Source: Bryum argenteum (lineage: Eukaryota; Streptophyta; Bryopsida; Bryales; Bryaceae). From it: a stretch of DNA of 64,000 nt. Numbering within the stretch: the first letter of the stretch is position 1; every line of letters starts with the position of its first letter. The stretch is taken from positions 7,089,013 to 7,153,012 of the forward strand of contig CM073324.1 of NCBI GenBank assembly GCA_037043015.1. Reading direction: 5' to 3'. Positions 23,550 through 33,580 of the stretch are shown here, piece after piece. The notes under the pieces were generated by a model, which did not search any database, was not told the origin of the DNA, and saw nothing but the letters and a program-made list of their open reading frames with translations. The position numbers and the translations under genes are program-made.

Positions 23550-25088
23550 CTACTGGTCAGAATTTCGGTCAACATCCTCGTCGCTGTCTTCGGCATTCTC
23601 ATCACCGAAAACATGTCTAGTCCTCTCAAGCTCCTTCGCATCAGCATCGACAGGGCCGACGATGTTCATCTTCTCCCGGAAACTCAGTGTGTTCGGGTCG
23701 TCACTGCCAAAGAGGTCACGCCCCTTCTCCCCACGCTCAAATTCCTTATCCTCGAAGCCGAACAATGAGTTTTGCTTCTCAATAGTCTGTTCATCATCTG
23801 CATCTGGGATTCCGAACAAGTCGTCGTGCTCTCGATAATTCTCTTCTGCGTCCTCTGATCCAAATATCTCTCTGCTTCGTGTGCCATACGAGTGGTGATG
23901 GTGGTGGTGGTGGTGTCCGAAATCCATGCTACCAGACAGTTTCTTGAGCAAACCATGACTGCTTGAGCGACGCATACCTTCACCTTTTTCTTGGTCATGG
24001 TGGTGTCCGAAATCTAAACTACCAGAGAGTTTCTTAAGCAAACCATGACTGCTTGAGCGGCGCATACCCTTCGGTGGATGCATATCCTTTTCCTTGAATT
24101 CTTGGCTCCCGAACCCAATCTTTTTCAATAGCCCTGGTAGGAAGTTATTCATGCTGTCGTTTGATGCAGTGGAGCTTCCACGGCTGTGGTGGCCATGGTG
24201 TTTCTTGGCTATGTTCACGTCCTTTTCATGCACGTCCTTATCAGTGGTAAACGGTTGTCGATGTCTCAACTCCTGATTATGATGCAACTCACTCTCCGTA
24301 TGCAGAAACGGGGTATCCATCGTCTGGATGTCGTTCTCCATACCCTACACAACAATACGACGTCTCAGTAATCGGATTCGGGCGACAAAAGGAAGGCAGC
24401 GCAGAGCAGTAATACCTCAACATACAATGTAACCTTCCATGACAAATCATTAGTATGTATATGATTCTCTCACTACTTCCATTTTGACGCTTTATTACTT
24501 TCCTGAATATCCACTCCCGATGAAGGAACAACTACACAAGCATTCCCGCTTAGTATACCAGCAACAGCGTCACTTGCCTCGCTACCAGGCTCTAGACTAC
24601 CGAGCTTCAAACATGAATAATGGTGCAAGAAATCAATATATCACCTCACTGAAAGTACACCAAACTCTATGAACTAACACCACTGCCATTCAATGTAATT
24701 AAATTAAGCTCAAGTTGTACTCAAGGCTCCTAACAAGGTCAAACCGGCCGATCAAACTAAAAGATTCGCCTCTGCCACAAGAACTCAAATTCTCAACCAA
24801 ATCAAGAAGCGACCGATTCAAAATCCTCCGCCTCTGCTCATGACTACTTGACATTGATATAAAAATCAAACGTTAGAATAAAATTAGATTTCATTAAACT
24901 GCAAAGTCATCAATCGCACCTCTTGACCAAAAATTAACGAGGTTCAAGAACCGCTCGCGAAGGACGAAATCAAGAACACTCGCAATAGAAAAGCCGACTC
25001 TCTCCTTCAGAAGCAAAAGCTAAATCTCCAATTCGGCCATATCATAATCTAAGCAAGATGCTCCAATTACCTCAGCGCCAGGCGCCAT
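23550..25088 (-). CDS. Unknown His-rich, repeat-containing disordered protein
   Basis: Two exons: a tiny first exon, 25088-25071, encoding MAPGAE, then 24344-23550, phase 0, 270 aa. The 18-nt first exon is inferred from ATG, donor GAG/GTAATT and acceptor TTGTGTAG/GGT; without it translation would start at the internal ATG two codons later. The protein is hydrophilic and probably disordered. A 20-residue block, MRRSSSHGLLKKLSGSLDFG (second copy SMDFG), occurs twice, each followed by a His run (3 and 8 His). A related LLKKIGFGSQEF precedes them. The C-terminal half is acidic with spaced (D/S)LFG, IFG and VFG motifs. The paired Ser tracts recall dehydrin S-segments, but no dehydrin K-segment is present and I do not assign a family. 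No membrane segment or signal peptide is seen. Confidence 0.7.
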
Positions 25089-25567
25089 GATCAACCTCGA
25101 TCTTCGACTCACTCCGATTCAGCGCAGTTTCGACTACTAGGATGAGGGGGGTTTTGTGATGTGAGCACATCACAAACATGCAAGTAAGAGATGGGCAGGG
25201 AGAGGGTAAATCCCTACTTACTTCCCCTTTGATGAAAGTATGGATGACAATGCAGTTTTTCATCCACAGTGTAGACATTCATTCTGCAATTTTATCTTCG
25301 CCACCATACGAGGGAAGCTGTAGAGTGAGCAATCTAGGGTTTAACACCTCGCAGTTTCTGATTGCTGAGCTAGATGCGCCATACGCCTAGGCACGCACAA
25401 CATTTGTGTGGGATGTTCAGATGGCCAGAAGCGCGTTGCAAAATCATTTCAGTCGACCTGCACCTGCCTACCAGGAAGCCACTCCACTCAACCCTGAGGC
25501 GAGAGAATAACTCTGCTTCTTGCCCTGCCCGATTGAAGAGTTTTGGAGCTGATACCGATATGTATAG

Positions 25568-25974
25568 GAGGGATTTGAGGACCACCATGCTGAGCTAACA
25601 TACGCGACGCTGACAACATGGTTAGCAACGGATACTCCATCGACTATCCTGGCGAATGCATCACACACTGTTGGAGTAGGAGCGTTTGTCTTGAATGCCA
25701 ACAGAGAGGTAAGTAAGTTCACCAAAGTTCTCGAGCAATTGGTGTCTCAGCTCATGTCTACTTGGCATTGCAGGATCTCGCCGTGCAGGAGAAGAGCGGC
25801 ATCTTTCGATCTGGAAGATGCCAGCAGGAACTGTCAACCAGGTCTGTAATCGGCTCGTGTGCTCGGACCGATCAACCAATGGTGAGTTGGAGTAGAGCTT
25901 ATTGTTTCGATGGTTGGCTGCAGGGAGAGGATATATTTGCCGGGGCAATTCGAGAGGTCAAGGAGGAGACAGGG
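25568..25974 (+). pseudogene. Nudix hydrolase fragment (plant NUDT2/5/6/10-like), decayed
   Basis: Three exon-like blocks with GT-AG borders: 25568-25708, 25774-25841 and 25924-25974. The first encodes EGFEDHHAELTYATLTTW and then ANASHTVGVGAFVLNANRE. The second begins LAVQEKSGIF and continues in another frame as IWKMPAGTVNQ. The third is GEDIFAGAIREVKEETG. Together the last two keep the Nudix box (G-x5-E-x7-REV-x-EE-x-G). In a working plant Nudix gene the second block is one frame; here a small deletion between GIF and IWK shifts it. No start exon, N-terminal domain or downstream exons were found. I call it a broken partial copy; it could be a captured fragment. About 0.9 kb downstream lies a second unrelated fragment in the same orientation. 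Confidence 0.75.
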
Positions 25975-26913
25975 GTATGTCCAGTAACCCTAACTGGACG
26001 TTGAAACTGACCGTTAATCCAAAGACGAAGTTACAATTCCGGGTTGCGGAATAAGCCAGGAAGAATCGCAAGAAAGAGGTCATGTAAGTGCAGGAAATGG
26101 ACGTGTGGGAAAGCATCGCAAGCATCCGGGCGGTTTCGGTAACGCCGAAGGTATGCACCACCAGCAGATCCTTTTCGACAAGTACTATCCAGGTTACAAC
26201 CGCATATAACCCTAATGAGCATTTTGTTCGTTGTCTTAAGCTTAGCATGACCAATTGCATCCTCTTTCTTTGCCGTACACAAGGATTGTACTTATTTTAG
26301 GTCATTCTGATCTGAGAGGGTTCACATGATCAACACATTGATTATTTTACATGATTCAAAGGGTTCGATGGCTGCTCTGGGAGTGGAGTGACAATCGTTG
26401 GCTGATGCAGGAAGCAGCTTTCTTGTTGCCGCCTTAGGTGGGTCTCGCCCTGAGGCCGAAGTCTAGAATGGGGGAATACATGCGGAAACAACGCGGATGA
26501 AATGGTCGGTGAGCAGCTTCAGTTACCGTCTCCGAGTATCTGTCGAGTGTCCCTCGTTGATAATAACAGGTGCACTTTCTTATCGAGTAACTATTTTTCA
26601 GAACTCACGCATGGACATTGTTGCTGAAGCTCAAATATCGTGAACTTGTTGAAATTGGATATCTTTGAGCTTTGGAGAATTTATGTCATATTTGGATAGT
26701 CTGGCAGTGTGCAGGTATTGAATTCAGAATCTTGCCTGCATAGAAGGAGTTGCGCCTCACATGAGATGAGTGTAATTGTTCATCAAATGGGTGATTTGTA
26801 TTCATGATGAAAGGTATCCTTTTATTGTCAGGTTTATGTTCCCGTCTCCACCATAATTTTATTACTCTTATTTGGCGTAATTCCTGTTATGTAACATGCT
26901 TGTACTTGGATAG

Positions 26914-27490
26914 GTGGGCCGCATACGTGGCAGGAGCTGTTTTGGTTCTGATGCGTGAGCTCGGCGCACGCTTTCTCACAGCATTAGCATACTTGTATTG
27001 CTCTCTCTGCTCAATACACGCCCAATCTTCTGATCTAATGTTTCCTAGATTTCTTTATTCAGTAAAATATGGCGTCTAAGTAGTCATTCATTCTTCATGA
27101 GATGCTCTGGATTTTAATTTCCATCACCTTTACGGGAAACTGAAAAAGGATGACTTGGGAATGTCCAGGTGTCTTCCGATGTGCCAGAAGGTAAAGGTGT
27201 GTCTTCATCAGCAGCAGTTGAAGTAGCCACTATGAGTGCGATTGCTGCTGCTTACGGTAAGTTGTAAGGAACATGTGAGCATTCCATCGCATATTCCATC
27301 GCATGTGCAATTTTGGGGCCTTGATTCAGGCATTCGGCATAGGTTTGTCTGCAACTACAAGCACCAGAACCTTTTCCCTGTGGTCGGTTGTCGTTATTCT
27401 TTTACGAAGCTTGCGTTTTGGAGTGGAAAGACTCACAAAACATGGGCACACAGTGTTGGTGGTGCAGATTACGGGTATGTGCGAGTAGGA
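26914..27490 (+). pseudogene. L-arabinokinase (ARA1-like) fragment, decayed
   Basis: Four blocks match the GHMP-kinase half of plant L-arabinokinase, an enzyme that phosphorylates L-arabinose for salvage. Block 1 (26914-about 26973): WAAYVAGAVLVLMRELGARF. Block 2 (27169-27256): VSSDVPEGKGVSSSAAVEVA, the GHMP ATP-binding loop, then TMSAIAAAY. Block 3 (about 27290-27341): IPSHVQFWGLDSGIRH. Block 4 (27454-27490): SVGGADYGYVRVG. The splice-site dinucleotides are kept around blocks. The kinase segment normally between blocks 2 and 3 (about 55 residues, including the catalytic region) is absent, with only about 35 bp in its place. The N-terminal glycosyltransferase-like half and the C-terminus are also missing, so it cannot encode an active enzyme. 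Confidence 0.8.
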
Positions 27491-27694
27491 ACGCCGCTTC
27501 ATTCATCTTCGCCGGCGTTGGGAGGGAGTCGTGAAGGTCTGTTCTGCATCGATCGAGCAGCAGCTCGGCTCCAACTTCAGGCGTATGGAGCGTGATGTGA
27601 ATTGCTTAGATTTTAGATGTAGATAGATAGCTAGATATGTACATATTTCCCACAATGCACACTTCCACAAATGTAGATTTTCTATTAAATAATA

Positions 27695-27796
27695 CTCCCT
27701 CTGTCCCATTATGATTTTCCGGTAGGTTCTCTCAAATCTACCTCCAAAGGTAGATTTGAGAGAACCTACCAGAAAATCATAATGGGACAGAGGGAG
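27695..27796. mobile_element. Stowaway-like MITE (copy 2, 102 bp)
   Basis: TA flanks at 27693-27694 and 27797-27798. By eye it is identical over all 102 bp to the copy at 22999-23100, including the single arm mismatch and the CCAA loop. It lies about 200 bp beyond the arabinokinase fragment. Confidence 0.9.
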
Positions 27797-27974
27797 TATA
27801 AATTGTTCTTAATCTACACCATGACTACCTTCTGCAAAATCTTTGTATCAAGTACATGATTTGTGAGGAATTCTTCAAACCCTAAAGTCATGAAAATTCA
27901 ACACATGTCATGCACAATTTCAGTTTACCGTTTTACCTTATTTATCTTACCTAGGTAATTTGGCCTTATCTACA

Positions 27975-28104
27975 TAGCACATGGCAAACGTTTGCCATGT
28001 GCTAGTCATGTGGGCACATGGCAAACCTTCACTTTATACATTTCCAATGTACACTACGTTTGCCATGTGCTCCACATCACTAACCCCCCTAAACTCTAGT
28101 AGTG
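27975..28104. mobile_element. CACTA-like transposon end with long palindrome
   Basis: A perfect 30-bp palindrome at 27975-28004 is centred on AAACGTTT (half-site TAGCACATGGCAAAC). Two further TTTGCCATGTG-type motifs follow, and the block ends in CTCTAGTAGTG (28094-28104), the inverse of a CACTA terminus (CACTACTAGAG). Arrays of TTTGCCRTGTG subterminal motifs are typical of plant CACTA elements. No matching left end was found, so this is probably a remnant. Confidence 0.5.
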
Positions 28105-29749
28105 TTCAAAGTGTCGTGAGCCAAGAAAGTGACAAGAAATGGAAAAGTGTTATGCCCGGAGAAATACATCAAATTCCACATTATATATATGCCGTCAGCA
28201 GCTTAAGATTCGAACGGTGGAGGATCCGATCCGTGGCGAAACAAGCGGAATACCATCCGAGGAAAGGAAACTGGAGCAGTGGCTTCCGGCACTGGCAGTT
28301 GCATGCAATGAATTGTAGCGTTGCCATGGTGACAAGAGTGATGCTGTAGATTCATGAGATGAGATGGCAGCTCGTCCGGCGACCGCAACAATAGCTCCCA
28401 TGCTTCTCTCCATTCGCGCAACGCAACGGCTGTAAGTTGTTTGCGGAAGGCTTCACTGGTGGGGTGGAATGGCCATGCGTTTAGTGTTTGGTGCTCCGTC
28501 CATCAATCTCTTGTGTGGTGGGCCTTGTTGAGTACTACTCTCATATATGTTTCATTTCACTCTTTCATGAGTACTCATGAAAAGGAGTGTATGGGATCAC
28601 TCTAAAGTAGTGCTATCAGAATTTTTGGGGGCCAAGGGAGGGGTAAAGAGCCCCTACATTTTTAATGTTTAGGATTCATATGCCAAGGACTAAGCTTCAA
28701 GAGTAAGATGGGACTGCACGCCCCATTTTTGAATTCAAAATCATCAAAAACGGTCATCAGGGGGTCCAAATCGAAAATTCCAAGGATTTTGAAGGATTCT
28801 GATGGAGCTTCGAGAAACGCCGGTAGCACTCCGAGTGTATGTGGCACAAGAGGAAATGGGTATGATTGCATTGAAATTGGTTGAATAATATGTATGAGCA
28901 CCTTTAGCAATTATGTAAGAAATTTAATATGTACTCTCTCTATCTCATAATGTCTCATTTGTAGATTTTTGAACCTATGTAATATTTAGACATTGTAGGA
29001 CAATGAAATACATAATGTGACCGAAGAGTTTTGAAGTATAAGTCCAGAGTAAAGTGGAGTTTTTCATTTTTATTTTTTATTTTTTTACCACCTATTTTAG
29101 AGAAGATCTTTTGAGAAATATACAGAACTTTTGTTGATACATTTAGTTGATATAAGAAATTGGGTTACTTCTAGTTCTGGTTGATGCTTTGAGAGTGAAT
29201 TATTAAAATATGTGAACATATAAGCTAAACAAATATACATAACAATATCCAACTCTTAGGAGTAAGTGATTTACGCTCCAAATAATTGAAACTTAAAAAA
29301 TAGCAAGAGCATGCACAATCCACAAGGAAAGTTTTCAAACATGGTCAATATAATCAAGTTATAAAAGATTTGGAAGTTGTTTGTAGGAGCTCCAACAACA
29401 CCATCATGTTTTGAAATAGGGATTAATTTCATATTTCTTAAATTCAATCGACCATGTAATCAGCAAGGTATAATTCTAGGAGAAGAAATAATATACTGCA
29501 ATTTTGAGACGAAGATGTTGATTGATCAAAGTCAAAAAGTTGTATAATTTCTAGTAAGACCCATCTAGTGATAATAGTGTATGTAATTAATTGTCAATGC
29601 CACGTCTATATGGTCAATGCTTTTCAATTAGGTAGAATAATCGGCAAAATATATGATAAAAATTTTGCAGACCAAATATTTTCCTCTCAATATCATGTAA
29701 AATGTGGCTATTGATCCTTGGGAACCTACTCATACACTATGTTGATTTT
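28105..29749. other. Intergenic; no recognised gene
   Basis: AT-rich, with short open frames only. A diverged Stowaway-like end (TACTCTCTCTATCTCATAAT) is visible near 28931 without a clear partner. Confidence 0.4.
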
Positions 29750-30610
29750 CTTTAATTGTGTCCACAACGTCATTAGGTCTAAAAAATCAACCCTAAAAAT
29801 GCAAGGTCTTTGAGGAGTTGTATCTTCTATATCCACCGTTGAATTTCAACCTTTTTTTCTAGGTTGGAATCAACTTCAAGTCTAGTTCTTTTTGTAGGAA
29901 TCTCAATGTCATCCAATATGTTTTCAAGACACAATATGAAATATAGTACAAGAGGTTCAGATTTGGACTAGTATGTATTTGTAAAATATGAGGCAATTTT
30001 CACCATAGCAAGGCTATATTTTGAGGCAAGATTTTCAATTTTCAAACATGGGGAAGGATTTGCCATTGTGAGGCTCTTATGGAGAATCAAAAAGATGTTT
30101 TTACAAATTTTGTTTAGATTTTCATCATCTTAAAATGAAGGGCTAACAAATTTTAAGTTGGATTTGCAACAATGTTTCTATCTTGAGAAAAAGTGAATAA
30201 ATGAATGATTTCTGAGGAGCTATATCTCCTTATCTAGCGTTGGATTTTGACTTTTTTTTCGGGAATGAATTCCAAAAAAAGTCTAGTTTTTGTGGTAAAA
30301 ACCTTGACAAAATCGAAGATGTATTGAAAATAAGGCATAGATTTGAGTGCAAAGGGTTGAATTTTGGAGTATTTTACCTTTGTTAAATGTTTGGAAATTT
30401 TTACCATTGCAATGTCAATATTTGTGCAAAGAAAGGACTTTTTTTCGGAAGGACTCTTTTTTCGGAAGGACTTTTTTTTTGTTCAAGGGTGTTATTGATT
30501 AAAGTAAAGATCTTTGTAGTTGGTAATTTTTATTGCAACAAGTATACTGGTAGCATTTTCACTTCAAAGTGAACGTGTTGAGATTTTGTGATGTTTTATG
30601 AGTACTAATA
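29750..30610. mobile_element. Diverged copy of the TTAA-element interior
   Basis: Matches the interiors of the elements at 11382 and 48682. The shared marker is a 'GAGGAGCTATATCTCCTTAT'-type block followed by a GGATTTTGACTTTTTTT-type tract, present twice here (near 29810 and 30215), so this copy is internally duplicated or chimeric. It breaks off after ACTAATACCTTACGATCTTG near 30620, just where the tandem array at 30632 begins. The matching right-hand part seems to resume near 31640. Confidence 0.5.
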
Positions 30611-30631
30611 CCTTACGATCTTGCACGATTG

Positions 30632-31255
30632 CGTAATAACTTAGACAAGCAAAAGAAACCTCCGTGCAAGAATGTGACATCAACATTTGTATCATAAGTG
30701 TGCACAACCATTGGAGTCATGGGTTTTGTAAAAACTTACATGACAAAAAGAAGTGTCGGGTACAAATATGACTTCAACAGTTGTATTGCAAGTGCACACA
30801 ACATAATTGCTCAGAGTTATGGATTGCGTAATAACTTACACAAGCAAAATAAACCTTCCAAGACAAATGTGATATCAACATTTGTGTTATATGTGTAGAA
30901 GTGTCAGAGGCATGGATTGGGTAAAAACTTACACGAGAAAAAGAAGCGTCGAGTGCAAATATGACTCCAACATTTATATTGCAAATATGACTCCAATAGT
31001 TGTATTGCAAGTGCGCACAACACAAGAGCCGAGAGTCATGGCAAGTTGCGTAAAAACTTACACAAGCAAAACAAACAAATCTTTCAGGACAAATGTAACA
31101 TCAACAATTGTATCATTAGTGTACAACTGTTAGAGACATAGATTGCGTAAAAACTTACATTAGAAAATGAAGCATCGAGCACAAATATGACTTCAATAGT
31201 TGTTTTGCAAGTGCGCGCAACAAAAAATTGGAGTCATGATTGCAAAGTAGTCCTA
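30632..31255. repeat. About 200-bp tandem repeat, three units
   Basis: A GCGTAATAACTTACACAAGC-type start recurs near 30633, 30828 and 31048, each followed by GACATCAACATTTGTAT, then GTAAAAACTTACA and a CAAATATGACTTCAACAGTT block. Units differ by scattered substitutions and small indels. The array sits inside a diverged TTAA-type element. Confidence 0.7.
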
Positions 31256-31406
31256 TTAGACGAGCAACATTATTATCTCGTTCTCGACCACTTACAAGCG
31301 CTTTCTTTCATAAAAAGTTAGCGTCCACTTAGATTCTTACACTACATTTGAGGAAACATGCTTATTTGCAAAGCATGTATGCAATTTTGCTTTCACATAT
31401 CCTTAA

Positions 31407-31788
31407 CCCCTAAGAGCCTAATCAACCATTTTATGGTCGATCCCAAATTTTGAGGAGATGTAGCACACTTAAAATCTAATTTTTTGGAATTTTTTTTCTA
31501 CTTCCCAAGATTTTGGTGAATTGAGAACCACATCCAATTTACGGAACCTCGTTTGGATTTGTTCAGAAAGAGCCTTTGATTACAACTAGGGCAAGGATTC
31601 CTTAGTGTTGGAAAACTTACTATTTTGGGAAAAGAATACTATGAGGCCTCATACTCAAATTTTGATGTACAATATGTCTACTACAAGATTGCATGGTTGA
31701 GATCTGAATAACTTACCTTCGTTTTTATTTCTGACACTTTTTTGAAAATGTGTTATTTTTTCCACCAACGAGTCAAACAGTTCAAGAG
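31407..31788. mobile_element. TTAA-flanked element (copy c, 382 bp)
   Basis: TTAA at 31403-31406 and 31789-31792. The left end is CCCCTAAGAGCC. The right part, from 'GGCCTCATACTCAAATTTTG' onward, aligns with the right end of copy a. The ends are less symmetric than in other copies, so this may be a composite in which the left end belongs to one copy and the right end to the element at 29750. Confidence 0.45.
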
Positions 31789-31792
31789 TTAA

Positions 31793-32611
31793 TTCCTAAA
31801 GAGGATTGAGGCCCAATTTGAGTCGTATTGACTTTGGTCGGCTTGTGACTTATTATTTTTAGATCGTATGAAGTTCTACCCTTTTGCAGGTTGTAGAGTT
31901 TATCCATACCTTTCCAAAAAGTAATTTAATGCTTTGAAATTCCTTTTAACTCGTGAGATATTCATGGTCAAAGTTTGAGAAATCTTCCCAAAACTGCCCA
32001 AACTATAGTATATGCTCATTTATTCTAGAATTTGGCTAGAATCGATTAGAACATAAAATTTTTAAAAACGCACCAAAAATTGATCTTACTTCTTTTCAAG
32101 TTTTGTTTCTTGAACATGTAGAAAAGGTAGTCAATGATGATCTCACCGTTTGGATTTTTGATTCAATAATTTTTTCTCGCCTTTTTGATTGTTGAGAATG
32201 GGCCTTTGTGAAATATCAAACATTTCTATACTCCTTGTGAAATATCAAACATTTCTATAGGTTTTATAGGTCGCATGACAGAGAGTAAAAATTGCATAGG
32301 CATGTTCCTAACTCACTGAGGAAGAAGAAATTTAAGAGCTTCATGCCATCAAAATTGGTTCTTTTGGCCCCCAAAACATTATTTTGCCATTCTAGCAGTT
32401 TTGAGAGTCTTTGGTTGTTTTTGACGCTACTCATTTTTAGGAGTTAATAGGTTATGTTCGTTTTCATTTATGACTCTTATTTTGAAAATATGTTATTTTA
32501 ACTAAAAAATAGATTGGGACGGCCAGGGGAGTTTCAACTCAACAATTTCTGTCAAAAATCTACAATGAACGAAAAAGCTCAAACTCTTTCAAAGTTTGGG
32601 ACTTTTAGGGA
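31793..32611. mobile_element. TTAA-flanked element (copy e, 819 bp)
   Basis: Shares the TTAA at 31789-31792 with copy c and has TTAA again at 32612-32615. The left end TTCCTAAAGAGG pairs with the right end ACTTTTAGGGA. It has no ORF of note. Back-to-back arrangement with copies c and d gives a head-to-tail cluster. Confidence 0.5.
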
Positions 32612-32625
32612 TTAATCTGCCTTAA

Positions 32626-32945
32626 CTCTTAAACGCCCAAGCAAGCCCGAGAGGCTGTTTTCCAACCAAATTTGCTCTATACTTCTCACTGCACTGAACT
32701 TTTCACTTGTATTTTGATATCAAACTGGTCACCTTCTTGTGATGCATTCAAAAAGTGAAATTTTACAATTCAAATCCGTGATGTTGTGCTAGGAAAAGGA
32801 TTGTGGTAAGTAGGTTGAGGTTGTACATAATCTTGCAGGAGGTTGCAAGCTCATCATTGATTGGTCCATTCATGATGCCCAAGTCCAAAAAATGCTGTAA
32901 TCCAATTTCGGGCTGCCCGTTTCAGACCCCATGGGCGATTAAGGG
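32626..32945. mobile_element. TTAA-flanked element (copy d, 320 bp)
   Basis: TTAA at 32622-32625 and 32946-32949. Termini CTCTTAAACGCCCA and TGGGCGATTAAGGG are near-perfect inverses. It is strongly similar to the outer element at 60524-61297, sharing for example AAGCAAGCCCGAG near the left end and TGATTGGTCCATTCATGATG internally. Non-coding. Confidence 0.7.
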
Positions 32946-33140
32946 TTAAATAATAAGACCTAATTCTCTATGAATTAAATTAAGCACCGGCATAAATCTT
33001 GAGGATGAGATTACCGGTACAACAATACATTGCTCAGTCAATGCATGCACATCAAAATGATATTATTATATTGATTGATTGATGACACCAATCCCAACTG
33101 CCGCTCACTACACTGACTCAACCTAGGAGCTACAGTAAGG

Positions 33141-33580
33141 CTGCCCGCGGGCAGCCTGCACAACTGTGGAGGCTAGGCTTGACCAGTTCGGAACTGGCAC
33201 CTTCCTGGCTGCTTCTCACGCTTCGATGTCATTCTCCTTGTAGGTAGCAGATTTCATTCTAGGGATAGTCTATAAATAATTTTGTTAATTTAATGGTTAC
33301 TTATGCTAAGAGGTTCATAGATAGATAGAAACTTCGGTCCTTTTCTAAGGGGCCAGCGTGAATGAAGTGTTCGTTCGTAATGCTGATAACCCGATGGCCA
33401 CCAGACAAGGTGAAATTGGAACAATACTACTTCCCCTCTCGAGGATGGACACTTAGTTTTTAGCTAGTTACAAATGCCTTGAAGATACTTGACATAGTAT
33501 CCCCCATAAGCCTATGAGGTACCCATACAACAAGGTCTGAAGACCCCACCATAGTTGGGTGGACTATGGTGATGATAGAG
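33141..33580. repeat. GC palindrome and a dispersed repeat (inverse match at 50.2 kb)
   Basis: A 20-bp palindrome, AGGCTGCCCGCGGGCAGCCT, lies near 33140-33160. From about 33430 to 33580 the sequence, including CCTATGAGGTACCCATACAA and GTTGGGTGGACTATGGTGAT, matches the opposite strand of about 50225-50330. It is a dispersed repeat of unknown class. Confidence 0.5.

Noticed and set aside
23550-25088. Calling the His-rich protein a dehydrin
   Set aside because: Ser tracts and hydrophilicity fit, but the Lys-rich K-segment that defines dehydrins is absent.
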